Shown here: positions 25,116 to 33,513 of the stretch, piece by piece
Position numbering within the stretch: the first letter of the stretch is position 1
Layout: every line of letters starts with the position of its first letter
Source of the DNA: Gammaproteobacteria bacterium
GTDB taxonomy: Bacteria > Pseudomonadota > Gammaproteobacteria > Steroidobacterales > Steroidobacteraceae
DNA length: 35,825 bases
Assembly: GCA_003134045.1 (NCBI GenBank)
Contig: PLAH01000195.1
Span: 80,264-116,088, forward strand
Direction of reading: 5' to 3'
Notes under the pieces: generated by a model
Databases searched by the model: none
The model's input: the letters and a program-made list of their open reading frames with translations, nothing else
Told to the model about the DNA's origin: nothing
Translations under genes and position numbers: made by a program

Positions 25116-26744
25116 TCAGCGGCCGCCTCCCACGGCGGGAATGATCCAGGGCACCAGATATTGCTGCACGACGACGATGACGATCAGGACCGCCGTCAGC
25201 AGCACACTATGCGGGAAGGTGCGGGCCAGGATCAATCCTTCCTGACCCTTGAGGTGGGTCACGGAGACGCCGGTGCTGATGTTCTGCGGGGAGATCATCT
25301 TGCCGAGAACACCCCCGGACGAATTGGTGGCCGCGAACAGCAGCGGATTCAAGTGCAGCTGGCGCGCCGCGACGACTTGTAGATTGCCGAACAGCGCGTT
25401 GCCCGACGTATCGCTACCTGATAGGAACACGGCGATCCACCCTAAGAACGGCGAAAACAATACGAAGGCATGGCCGGTCGAGGCGACCGCGAGACCCAGA
25501 GTGTACGCGAGCCCCGAGTAGTTCATGACATAGGCGAGGGCGACGATCAGCATGACGGTGACCACTGCCTGCCAGATCTGGCGAAGGGTGTGCACCGCGC
25601 ATCGACACAGCAGGCGGGGGGGCATTCCGACCAACAAGGCGGTCACGAGCGCGCCGAAGAGAATCGCCGTCCCGGTTCCCAACGGCTGGAACACCCAGAC
25701 GGCCTCGTACGGCTTGTCCTGATAGAGCGTAATCGACACCGCCTTGTCGAGCCCCGGCCAGTGAATCGCGTGCTGCCCGACGTTCGCGATCTTGAAAAAA
25801 GCCCAGAAGATGACGGTAGCGGTCAGGACCAGCCAGGGCATCCAACCCTGCCAGGCGGGCACGGCGGGGAGCCGCGCGGGTCGTGCGCCGAGCAGTCCGG
25901 ACGGCACGATCGTGAACTCGGCATCCGCCGCCGGGCGCCACAGTTTGAGAAAAACCAGCGTCGCGGCCAGCGACGCGAGCGCGGCGAATACGTCGGTCAG
26001 AGTGTAATCGAGATAGTTCGAGGCAAGAAACTGGGCGGCGCCAAAACTTCCGCCGGCCACCAGCAGCATGGGCCACAGTGCCCGGACCGAGCGCCAACCG
26101 CCGTAGACCGCCATGACATAGCAGGGGAGAACGGCCGCAATGAACGGTAGCTGTCGACCGATCATCTGGGCGAGCGCTACGGCGGGAAGCCCGGTCACCG
26201 CACCCAACACCGTGACCGGCGTGCCGAGGGCACCGAAGGCTACGGGTGTGGTATTGAAAATGAGCACGAACACCAGGGCGTCGAGCGCGGGGAATCCGCA
26301 CATGATGAGCAGGGACGCCGTGATCGCGACCGGCGCGCCAAATCCGGCCACTCCTTCGAGCAGCGCCCCGAAACAAAAGCCGATGACGATGAGCAGCACG
26401 CGGCGGTCGTTCGGCAAGTGAACCATCAGCCATTCACGGAAGGCATCGAATCTGCCGGATTCGACCGCGATGTTGTAGAGCAGGAGCGCATTGACCACCA
26501 TCCACATCACCGGCCAGAGCGCGAACACCGCGCCGTTGAACGCGGCGGAAAAGGCCATGGGTGCCGGCATATGCCACACGGCAATGGCGATCGTGAGCCC
26601 GACCAGGAGGCCGGCGAGAGCGGCCTGCCACGCGGCTCGCTTCAGGACGCCCAGCAACGTGAGGACGGCGGCGATGGGCAGAATCGCGACCAGGAAGGAC
26701 AGCAGCAAACTGTCCCCGACAGGCGTCAATAGCTGGCGAAACAT
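25116..26744 (-). CDS. lctP: L-lactate permease (LctP family)
   Basis: Proton-linked lactate/glycolate uptake carrier. The 542 aa (family about 550) are hydrophobic throughout, about 13 helices. Family landmarks are AFNGAVFALWPVMWMVVNAL, IGFCFGALLEGVAGFGAPVA, FNTTPVAFGALGTPV, SPFLGWIAVFLSGSDTSGNALFG and LFAATNSSGGVLGKMISPQN. The ATG at 26744 begins the conserved N-terminus; the longer frame upstream lies inside the dehydrogenase gene. It follows the zinc dehydrogenase by 20 bp, so the two probably form an operon for uptake and oxidation of a hydroxy acid or alcohol; that pairing is inference. Confidence 0.93.
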   Translation of the reverse strand: MFRQLLTPVGDSLLLSFLVAILPIAAVLTLLGVLKRAAWQAALAGLLVGLTIAIAVWHMPAPMAFSAAFNGAVFALWPVMWMVVNALLLYNIAVESGRFDAFREWLMVHLPNDRRVLLIVIGFCFGALLEGVAGFGAPVAITASLLIMCGFPALDALVFVLIFNTTPVAFGALGTPVTVLGAVTGLPAVALAQMIGRQLPFIAAVLPCYVMAVYGGWRSVRALWPMLLVAGGSFGAAQFLASNYLDYTLTDVFAALASLAATLVFLKLWRPAADAEFTIVPSGLLGARPARLPAVPAWQGWMPWLVLTATVIFWAFFKIANVGQHAIHWPGLDKAVSITLYQDKPYEAVWVFQPLGTGTAILFGALVTALLVGMPPRLLCRCAVHTLRQIWQAVVTVMLIVALAYVMNYSGLAYTLGLAVASTGHAFVLFSPFLGWIAVFLSGSDTSGNALFGNLQVVAARQLHLNPLLFAATNSSGGVLGKMISPQNISTGVSVTHLKGQEGLILARTFPHSVLLTAVLIVIVVVQQYLVPWIIPAVGGGR

Positions 26745-26764
26745 CGGGGGCGGCGTCTTAGGGC

Positions 26765-27790
26765 TTATCTGCCGGGTTCGGCGTGAGCGTCCATCGTCAC
26801 CAACACTTTGCATTGCGCCGTTTGTTGCCGCAAGGATTCGAACATGGCGGGCATCGCCGCGAGCGATACCGTATCCGTGACCAGCGCTTGCGCCGTCGAT
26901 GTGCCGCCGTTCAGCGCATCGAGTGCCGCTCGATATTCGGGGATGGTGAAATAGGCCGATGTGAGAAAGCGCACTTCCTTGGACACGGCCCGAAACGGGA
27001 TGAAGCTGTCCTGCGACGTACAGAGCCCGAGCAAAACGATGCTGCCGTGGACGCGGACGTGTTCGAGGGCTTGCGCCAGCATCCCGGGCCTGCCGACACA
27101 TTCGAATACGATGTCGGGAGCGCCGCCCAACGATGTGCGGACGGACTCGACCACGTCGGCATCCGCCTTGACGAAGCCGGTGGCGCCGATTGTGTGGGCC
27201 AAGTCGGCTTTGAGCGTCGTCAGATCGCTCACGACCACGTCGGTTGCACCCAGCCGCCGCGCCCAGTGCGCAACCCCCAACCCGATCGGGCCCGCCCCCA
27301 TGACCAGCACCCGGGCGCCCGGCTGCAAACCGGCAACGCTCAGGCCGTGCAGGGCAACCGCCAGCGGCTCGACCAGGGCGCCGTCTGCCACCGAGGTCAT
27401 CGCCGGCAATTTATGGCATTGACGTTCGGTAACGGCGGCGTATTCCGCGTACCCGCCTCCTTGGAGCGACATGCGGCTGCACCAGGCTGGTTGACCCTGC
27501 AGGCAGGAGGCACAATGGCCGCAACCCCGCAGCGGGGCGACCGCCACCCGATCGCCGACCTTGAGCGTGGAGGCTTGCGCTCCCAGCTCCACGACCTCGC
27601 CCGCGAACTCGTGTCCGAGCACGGTTCCGGAGCGAACGCCGAACGCGGGCTCCTGGGTCATGTGCAGATCGCTGCCGCAGATACCGCATCGGCCAACCCG
27701 GACGATGACCTCGTCGGCCGCGGGTATGGGATCCGCGACCGTCGCCACGACGAGCGGTTCACCGAGCGCTTCGAATACCGCCGCCCTCAT
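26765..27790 (-). CDS. Zinc-dependent medium-chain alcohol/polyol dehydrogenase
   Basis: NAD(P)-dependent oxidoreductase of the MDR superfamily. The 341 aa show the catalytic zinc site (C38 in CGICGSDLH, H60-E61 in LGHEFAG) and the structural zinc Cys set C90, C93, C96, C104. They also show EPLAVALHGL and the Rossmann signature GAGPIGLG, then DVVVSD. It is related to sorbitol/threonine/butanediol-type dehydrogenases; the substrate is not decidable. It sits first in an operon with the lactate permease. ATG 27790 is preceded by GCGAGAG, a weak ribosome-binding site. The 114-bp gap upstream holds no gene. Confidence 0.9.
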   Translation of the reverse strand: MRAAVFEALGEPLVVATVADPIPAADEVIVRVGRCGICGSDLHMTQEPAFGVRSGTVLGHEFAGEVVELGAQASTLKVGDRVAVAPLRGCGHCASCLQGQPAWCSRMSLQGGGYAEYAAVTERQCHKLPAMTSVADGALVEPLAVALHGLSVAGLQPGARVLVMGAGPIGLGVAHWARRLGATDVVVSDLTTLKADLAHTIGATGFVKADADVVESVRTSLGGAPDIVFECVGRPGMLAQALEHVRVHGSIVLLGLCTSQDSFIPFRAVSKEVRFLTSAYFTIPEYRAALDALNGGTSTAQALVTDTVSLAAMPAMFESLRQQTAQCKVLVTMDAHAEPGR

Positions 27791-27904
27791 ACGCTCTCGC
27801 CGCTGATCGTATCCATCACCAACTCATTTCCTTGGCCGGGAAGCCGTGCACCTGAGGCAGATACAATGGCATGAAAGCCGGGCGAATTACCAGATACGCC
27901 GCCA

Positions 27905-29242
27905 TCAAAGGGCGCCTGGGGGCGGAGTTCCGGCGGCGCCTGACTTCATCGGCGTGGCGACCAATGTGCGGTAGAGGGCGATCGTCTGGTCGGCGATGGC
28001 CGACCAGGCAAAATTCTGCTCGGCGCGCCGGCGGCCGGCCTCGCCGTAACGTTTTGCCTTGGCGGGGTCGTTGAGCAGATCGGTGACCCCGGCCGCAAGG
28101 TCGCGGGCGAACTTTGCGGGGTCGACCGGGAAAGTGGTCTCAGGATCGCACTCGAACGGCACGAGGTGGCCGGTCTCGCCGTCGACGACGACCTCGAGAA
28201 TCCCGCCGGTGGCGGAGGCGACCACCGGAGCCTTGCAGGCCATGGCTTCGAGATTGATGATGCCGAACGGCTCATAGACCGAGGGGCAGCAGAAAACGGC
28301 GCAATGGGAATAAAGCTGAATGGCCTCCTCCTTGGTGACCATCTGCTCGATCCAGACGATGTTATGTCCGGTATGGGTCGGGTCGCCCGTGGCGATGGAG
28401 TGGCCGCCGTCGGGGGAGAAATTTTCCACGGCCGCCGCCTGGCTGCCGGGAGTGTCCTTGCGCAAAGTCTCGATCTTGTCGCGCATTTCGGCAGCGATTT
28501 CCGGGGTGTCGGGCGCTCCGGCGCACAGCACGACCTGGGTGCCCGGGGGCATGTGGGGAATGGCCTCGACGAGGTGCGTGACGCCTTTCTGGCGGGTAAT
28601 GCGGCCGACGAACAGCACGTAGGGACGAGCAGGATCGACGCCATATTTTGTCAGCGCCGAGATGTCTTCGGTGTATCGATACTGATCCAGATCGATGCCG
28701 TTGTAGATGACGTGGACGCGCTCGGGCCGCACCTCGGGGTACGCCTTGAGGATGTCGGCCTTGGTGCCATTGGAGACCGCAATGATGGCGTCGGCATCGA
28801 GGATGGCGGTGCGTTCCATCCACGAGGATAGGGCGTAGCCGCTGCCGAGTTGCTCGGCTTTCCAGGCGCGCAGGGGCTCGAGCGAGTGCGTGGTGAGCAC
28901 GAACGGGATGTTGTAGAGTTTTTTTGCGAGAAAGCCGGCCATCGAGACATACCATGTATGCGTGTGCACGATATCGATGGCGCTGAGTTCCTTCATCTGC
29001 GCGAGGTTGAGAGCGAACGCGTCCACGGCGGCCTTGAACTTCTGTTGGGTGTCGCCGGTGATTTCCACCGGCGGTTCCGTCCCGTGAACGTGTAGGTTGC
29101 CTGCGTCTTCCTTTTGCTTACCCCAGCAGTGGACCTCCACCTCGATTTTCTTGGCGAGCTCCAAAGAGAGATATTCGACGTGAACACCGGCCCCGCCGTA
29201 CACGTTGGGGGGATATTCACGAGTCATCAGGCCTACGCGCAT
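27905..29242 (-). CDS. glgA: Glycogen synthase / GT4 glycosyltransferase of actinobacterial GlgA (GlgM) type
   Basis: Glucosyl transfer for alpha-glucan synthesis. The 445 aa have the GT-B fold of GT4: MTREYPPNVYGGAGVHVEYL, DIVHTHTWYVSMAG, VLTTHSLEPLRAWK, NGIDLDQY, FVGRITRQKGV and YEPFGIINLEAMAC with catalytic E-x7-E. The closest type I recall is the Corynebacterium/Mycobacterium enzyme that makes maltose-1-phosphate or elongates glucan with ADP-glucose, not the GT5 GlgA of E. coli. An insert of about 30 residues lies near 265-295 (NFSPDGGHSIATGD). No glgB, glgC or glgE is in the window. ATG 29242 lacks a clear Shine-Dalgarno. Confidence 0.88.
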   Translation of the reverse strand: MRVGLMTREYPPNVYGGAGVHVEYLSLELAKKIEVEVHCWGKQKEDAGNLHVHGTEPPVEITGDTQQKFKAAVDAFALNLAQMKELSAIDIVHTHTWYVSMAGFLAKKLYNIPFVLTTHSLEPLRAWKAEQLGSGYALSSWMERTAILDADAIIAVSNGTKADILKAYPEVRPERVHVIYNGIDLDQYRYTEDISALTKYGVDPARPYVLFVGRITRQKGVTHLVEAIPHMPPGTQVVLCAGAPDTPEIAAEMRDKIETLRKDTPGSQAAAVENFSPDGGHSIATGDPTHTGHNIVWIEQMVTKEEAIQLYSHCAVFCCPSVYEPFGIINLEAMACKAPVVASATGGILEVVVDGETGHLVPFECDPETTFPVDPAKFARDLAAGVTDLLNDPAKAKRYGEAGRRRAEQNFAWSAIADQTIALYRTLVATPMKSGAAGTPPPGAL

Positions 29243-29415
29243 TGTGTCGTCCGGGTTGAATTTTCCCCTAGGATGAGGGAATCGAGGGGCAATCGCCAGC
29301 CTGATGGGAGCGTCGCGACGGGTTTCATTGCGGCGCTCGTCACCTCGATGGCATTCCGATCGGCAGAAGCCTCGCTCGGCTGTTATTATCCACGAGTTCG
29401 CCGGCCGACCATCTC

Positions 29416-30255
29416 ATGAACACCAGACCGCTACACAATAAGACGCTCTTCATCACCGGCGGCAGCCGCGGCATCGGCCTTGCAATCGCTTTGCGCGCCG
29501 CGCGCGACGGCGCCAACATCACCATCGCGGCGAAAACCGCCGAGCCGCATCCGAAGCTGGCGGGCACGATCTACTCCGCGGCGGACGAGATCGAGCGTGC
29601 GGGTGGAAAGGCGCTCCCCGTCGTCGTCGACGTGCGGGACGAGGCGTCCGTGATCTCCGCCGTGAAGCAAACCGTCGAGAAGTTCGGCGGCATCGATATT
29701 TGCGTCAACAACGCGTCCGCGATCGATCTGTCGACGACGGAAGCGATCAGCATGAAGCGCTTCGATCTGATTCAGTCCATCAACACGCGCGGCACTTTCG
29801 TCAGTTCGCGGGCCTGCATTGCGCATCTTCGAAAGTCGTCCAACCCGCATATTCTGACGCTCTCTCCGCCTCTCGATCTGCGCCCGCAATGGTTCGCACG
29901 GCATCTGCCCTATACCCTGTCGAAGTACGGCATGTCCTTATGCGTGTTGGGGCTGTCGGAAGAACTCAGAGGCGACGGCATTGGGTGCAACGCATTGTGG
30001 CCGCGCACGACCATTGCCACCGCCGCGATCGAATTCGCGCTCGGTGGTCCCGAGATGATGCGCCGTTCGCGCCGTCCGGAAATCATGGCGGACGCGGCCT
30101 ATGAAATTTTCAACAGGCCGTCCCGCGAATACACCGGCCACTTTGCGATCGACGACGACGTATTGCGCGAGGCCGGGATGAGCGATTTCAGCGCTTACCA
30201 GATCGATCCTGCCGCCTCTCTGCAAACCGATCTGTTTGTGGACGGGCCTTCCTAG
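29416..30255 (+). CDS. HSDL2-like short-chain dehydrogenase/reductase
   Basis: NAD(P)-dependent SDR. The 279 aa have the cofactor motif TGGSRGIG (14-21), the NNAS motif (98-101), and the catalytic triad Ser150, Tyr166, Lys170 (YTLSKYG). The segment LTLSPPLDLRPQWF and NALWPRTTIATAA are typical of the hydroxysteroid-dehydrogenase-like 2 group, often linked to lipid metabolism. The C-terminus ends with a sterol-dehydrogenase-like acidic stretch but lacks the SCP2 domain found in eukaryotic HSDL2. The start at ATG 29416 is divergent from the glycosyltransferase across 173 bp. The substrate is unknown. Confidence 0.9.
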   Translation: MNTRPLHNKTLFITGGSRGIGLAIALRAARDGANITIAAKTAEPHPKLAGTIYSAADEIERAGGKALPVVVDVRDEASVISAVKQTVEKFGGIDICVNNASAIDLSTTEAISMKRFDLIQSINTRGTFVSSRACIAHLRKSSNPHILTLSPPLDLRPQWFARHLPYTLSKYGMSLCVLGLSEELRGDGIGCNALWPRTTIATAAIEFALGGPEMMRRSRRPEIMADAAYEIFNRPSREYTGHFAIDDDVLREAGMSDFSAYQIDPAASLQTDLFVDGPS

Positions 30256-30257
30256 AT

Positions 30258-30773
30258 ACCGGCGCAGGAGCGTGGCCGCGCTGCGCCGTAACGCCGCAAA
30301 GCGGACGGCAATTCGTCGTGGTCAACGGATCTCAACAGGGGCTGGATCTGTGCGCGCGCCTTCTGCTCGAGCCGGGCGACGACGTGGCCATGTCGCTGCG
30401 GCGCCGCTTGGAACTGGTCGAGTGGGCGCGAAGGCACCGTGCCCTCATTGTCGAGGACGGACACCTCGAACGGCATATCCGCCGGATGCGCCGGACGTAT
30501 GGATTGCGCCGCTCGGCTCTCGTCGAGTCGTTGCGCCATCATTTCGGCGACCGGGCGACGGTGCTCGGGGAGGCTGCGGGAATGCACGCGTACGTGCGCT
30601 TCGCCGGCCCGGACGTTGCCGCCAGCGCCCGCCGCAACAAGGTTCAATTGCGCCGCGTAGGGGCGTATTTTCTGGGCAACGCGCCGGCGAACGAGTACTT
30701 GCTGGGATTCTCCATGTTGACGGAGCAGAGCCTGCGTGAGGGCATCAAGCGTCTTGCCAGTGGCGATGGGTGA
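30258..30773 (+). pseudogene. Internally deleted MocR-type (GntR/aminotransferase) regulator
   Basis: Remnant of a PLP-dependent transcription regulator. It starts WPRCAVTPQSGRQFVVVNGS with QQGLDLCARLLLEPGDDVAM, the conserved entry to the aminotransferase-like domain. It then jumps to RRRLELVEWARRHRALIVED and immediately to GHLERHIRRMRRTYGLRR. In intact MocR proteins about 60 residues separate the first pair, and about 80 residues, with the PLP lysine, separate VED from GHLERH. The N-terminal GntR helix-turn-helix is absent and the SDR stop precedes it. The frame stays open, so in-frame deletions rather than frameshifts shaped it. It cannot bind PLP or DNA in the normal way. Confidence 0.78.
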
Positions 30774-31383
30774 ATCGAGGAGCTGGGAACTTCGGCGCTA
30801 CGTCATCCTGCTGGTCGTGGTCGGAGTGCACGCGGCGCTGGTCGCGGCCTGGCTGCTCACGTCCGCGGCTCGAGGCCCCGTGGCGACCACGCCGCAGGTG
30901 GTCGAACTGCTGTTTCTGCCGCCTATGAGTATTCCCAAGATCCGCTCGGATAGCTTTCACCCGAAGCGTTTGAGCGGCGATGCGGTCGCCTCGATGGCCC
31001 CGCCGCTGCTGGATTCGGGTTCATCGTCGGCGCCGACTTCGGGCGCGGACGGCGTCGGATCCGGGGTGGATTGGTCGGCCGAGGCGCGTCGCGCGCTGCA
31101 GGCATTCGAAATCCGCAGCAGCCGGCCGGCGAGCAATCACTTCAACTCGGGTTTGCCGGCGGAGGAGCGGTGGTGGCCTCGAACGCGGCACCAGGCGGGC
31201 GAGCGATTCAAGACGCCCGCCGGCGATTGGATCGTTTGGCTCAATTCCAATTGCTACCAGATTGCCAGTGCCGCGGCGCCCGCGACGCTGCTGCCCAAGA
31301 CGACCTGCCTCGATGAATCCACCGGCCCTGGGGATCGAGGTCAGCAGTCGGTGGCGGGCAAACGCGCGTCGGGCGAGGATTGA
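30766..31383 (+). CDS. Membrane-anchored TonB-like hypothetical protein
   Basis: A 205-aa protein with an N-terminal transmembrane helix (YVILLVVVGVHAALVAAWLL, about 11-30) and a low-complexity Pro/Ser/Gly region. A compact C-terminal part follows, with Trp, Cys and basic residues (EERWWPRTRHQAGERFKTPA, WIVWLNSNCYQ, LPKTTCLDE). The two Cys of that part could form a disulfide in the periplasm. The first part resembles TonB/energy-transducer anchors, but no TonB C-terminal domain is seen. ATG 30766 overlaps the end of the MocR remnant by 8 nt, so it may once have been coupled to it. The function is unknown. Confidence 0.68.
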   Translation: MGESRSWELRRYVILLVVVGVHAALVAAWLLTSAARGPVATTPQVVELLFLPPMSIPKIRSDSFHPKRLSGDAVASMAPPLLDSGSSSAPTSGADGVGSGVDWSAEARRALQAFEIRSSRPASNHFNSGLPAEERWWPRTRHQAGERFKTPAGDWIVWLNSNCYQIASAAAPATLLPKTTCLDESTGPGDRGQQSVAGKRASGED

Positions 31384-31572
31384 CCGTGGGATGATTCGTG
31401 CCGACGCTAATTGTCAAAGAGCTTCGCGACGCTTCACGCACACGCCGAGTGAGGCGTAACGGGATATCTTCGATTCACCGTTCGAGCGCGTGGTCGTTAC
31501 GACGGCGATGCCGTTGGTCCGTACATTGGCGCATAATGCGTAAACAAATGCCACTATGCTCCGACGCCGCGC

Positions 31573-32259
31573 ATGCAAGAATTGTCACCCCATTTGGAAA
31601 TCCTCCCGGCAGCACAAAAGCAATTATGGATCGAGCTGTCTGCGGTACCGGATGAGTTCACGCTCTACGGTGGGACGGCGTTGGCGTTGCACCTGGGACA
31701 TCGATACTCGGTCGATTTTGACTTTTTCGGCAGTCGCGCTATCGACTTGGAGAGACTCGAGAGTGAAATTCCGTTCCTCGCCGGCGCGGAAATCGTTCAG
31801 CGTGAAAGAAACACACTGAGCGCGATCGTGGATCGCGGTGCTCCGGTGAAAGTTTCGTTCTTCGGAGTGCCGAAGCTGCCGCGCTTGGCTGCACCCCTCA
31901 TGGTCAAGGACAATGGCTTGAAGGTCGCCTCTTTGCTCGACCTGGCCGGCACCAAGGCGTCGGTAATCCAAGTTAGGGCGGAGGCCAAGGACTACATCGA
32001 CATGGATGCACTGATGCAGTTCGGCAGGATCGGATTGCCGTTGGCATTGGCAGCGGCGCAAAGACTCTACGGGGTTTCCTTCAATCCTGAAATTACGCTC
32101 AAGGCATTGTCATACTTCGACGATGGAAATTTACGTGATCTACCCGAAGAGATGAAGCGTCGGCTGGCGGTTGCCGTGCAAGCGGTCGACTTGGATCATC
32201 TGCCAACCATCGACGGCTCGACGTTGCGTACGGATCAAGATCACGGATGCAGTTTGTGA
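31573..32259 (+). CDS. AbiEii/AbiGii-family nucleotidyltransferase (type IV toxin-like)
   Basis: DNA polymerase beta-like nucleotidyltransferase of the AbiEii group, whose characterised members are toxins that modify tRNA ends and block growth or phage. The 228 aa show the signature LYGGTALALHLGHRYSVDFDFF with GG at 33-34 and catalytic D48 and D50. The supporting lysine-rich segment GTKASVIQVRAEAKDYIDMD follows. ATG 31573 has no good ribosome-binding site; a CATAAT box (31531-31536) may be a -10. Its stop overlaps the downstream partner gene by 13 nt. No AbiEi-type antitoxin with a winged helix precedes it. Confidence 0.88.
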   Translation: MQELSPHLEILPAAQKQLWIELSAVPDEFTLYGGTALALHLGHRYSVDFDFFGSRAIDLERLESEIPFLAGAEIVQRERNTLSAIVDRGAPVKVSFFGVPKLPRLAAPLMVKDNGLKVASLLDLAGTKASVIQVRAEAKDYIDMDALMQFGRIGLPLALAAAQRLYGVSFNPEITLKALSYFDDGNLRDLPEEMKRRLAVAVQAVDLDHLPTIDGSTLRTDQDHGCSL

Positions 32260-32570
32260 ACGCCATTCCGATCACGCCGGTCACGCTGAATATTGCCCGC
32301 CGTGTCATTTGGTTCGAGCAACCCGAAGAGGCGCTCGCCGATCCGATACGCTTCATGGCCTACGCGATGACTTACGCTCGTCATCAAGATATGCGTGTCA
32401 TACGGAGATATGTTTCCGACGATGGTTTTCGAGAAGCACTCGACCACGCGCCACCCGGAATAATCGACCCTCGATCGTGGGCTTACTGGAACCTCAAGAT
32501 GGGCCGCTATCCTGCGCCACCCCTGCCTAAGCGGAGGTTCGGGACCATCGTTGGCGAGTGCCAGGGTTGA
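32247..32570 (+). CDS. Small partner protein of the AbiEii-like gene
   Basis: A 107-aa protein with the pattern PITPVTLNIARRVIWFEQPE, EALADPIRFMAYAMTYARHQ, DPRSWAYWNLKMGRYPAPPL. I recall such short proteins beside AbiEii nucleotidyltransferases, but they have no name I can give. ATG 32247 lies inside the 3' end of the nucleotidyltransferase gene (13-nt overlap), which implies coupled translation and a fixed ratio. An antitoxin or accessory role is inference. It is soluble, with no helix-turn-helix evident. Confidence 0.78.
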   Translation: MQFVNAIPITPVTLNIARRVIWFEQPEEALADPIRFMAYAMTYARHQDMRVIRRYVSDDGFREALDHAPPGIIDPRSWAYWNLKMGRYPAPPLPKRRFGTIVGECQG

Positions 32571-32680
32571 GGGGGTGGCAAGACATGATCGAGCGGCACC
32601 GTATACCGCGCGCCGAAGCTTGCAGCGAACGCCGCCGATATGCCATGGGGCAGCCCAGAGCCCGCGCTGGCCGGCGCCAA

Positions 32681-33361
32681 TCACGCGCTCTTCACATGAC
32701 GGAATAGATGTCGTCTGGATTCCTCGTCGAGGCCGGCCTTGAAGGCGTGCTTGTTCTTCAACGCTTCAGCGCGAGCGGCGGCCGGCCGTGCGTTGACGTC
32801 GTCGAACCAGCGCTTCAGGTGCGGCAGGGTATTCCAAGCGTCGTCACCCAGGATGAACGGGACTGCGCGCGCCCATCCCCACGCCGCCATATCGACGATG
32901 GTGTACTTCGCGCCGAGCAGAAACGGCTTGTCCGCGAGTCGTGCGTCGAGAATGCCATAGTGGCGCCTGGCCTCGAACAGGTAGCGCTCGACGGCGTAGT
33001 CGATGCCCTTTGGGGCATGGTGCCTGAAGTGCACGGCCTGACCCGAGTAGGGGCCGATGCCGGAGGCGATGAACATCAGCCACGAGAGCAATTCACCGCG
33101 CGCCTTCGGCGAATCGTCAGGCAGGAACTGGCCGGTTTTCTCCGCCAGGTAGAGCAGGATGGCGTTGCTGTCGAATACACGAACGTCGCCGTCCACGATG
33201 ACCGGTACTTTGGCATTCGGATTCAGCGCCAGAAACTCCGGCTCGAACTGATCCCCCTTGCCCGATTCGACGGGGATCGCCTCGTAAGGCAGCCCCGTTT
33301 CCTCCAGGAACAACGCGACCTTCATAGGATTGGGCCCCAAGCTATAGTAGAATTTGATCAT
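32681..33361 (-). CDS. Glutathione S-transferase family protein (YfcG-like)
   Basis: Thioredoxin-fold plus helical GST of 226 aa, using glutathione in detoxification or disulfide reduction. The N-terminal domain has MIKFYYSLGPNPMKVALFLE, NAKVPVIVDG (cis-Pro) and FDSNAILLYLAEKTG (glutathione binding). The C-terminal helical domain follows, with YTIVDMAAWGWAR. The Asn of GPNPMKV is where YfcG/YghU-type enzymes use Thr/Asn rather than Ser or Tyr. ATG 33361 has AGAGGAG 7 nt upstream. It is divergent from the SRAP gene by 152 bp, with a possible promoter at 33444-33473. Confidence 0.92.
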   Translation of the reverse strand: MIKFYYSLGPNPMKVALFLEETGLPYEAIPVESGKGDQFEPEFLALNPNAKVPVIVDGDVRVFDSNAILLYLAEKTGQFLPDDSPKARGELLSWLMFIASGIGPYSGQAVHFRHHAPKGIDYAVERYLFEARRHYGILDARLADKPFLLGAKYTIVDMAAWGWARAVPFILGDDAWNTLPHLKRWFDDVNARPAAARAEALKNKHAFKAGLDEESRRHLFRHVKSA

Positions 33362-33443
33362 TGCTTTCACTCCTCTTGAATGGTATCTGCCGATAGACTT
33401 GCCGGCTGCGACGGTGTTGCCGCCGGTGCGCCGTCCGGAACAT

Positions 33444-33473
33444 ACATAGACTCTGTGCATCATATCCGTCAAC
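33444..33473 (-). promoter_or_regulatory. Candidate promoter for the GST gene
   Basis: On the minus strand TTGACG (33473-33468, 5/6 of the -35 consensus) and TATGTA (33449-33444) are spaced by 18 nt, about 80 nt before the GST start. The -10 box is poor (3/6), so this is tentative. Confidence 0.3.
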
Positions 33474-33513
33474 TTGTTGCGACGCATACCGCCAAGACCG
33501 CGAAGGCGGCCTG

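Noticed and set aside
26745-27101. 119-codon N-terminal extension of the lactate permease frame
   Set aside because: It lies within the dehydrogenase gene and is not hydrophobic; the conserved permease start is at 26744.
31384-31572. Possible antitoxin gene before the AbiEii-like gene
   Set aside because: The 189-bp gap has only short Arg-rich frames without a ribosome-binding site or helix-turn-helix.
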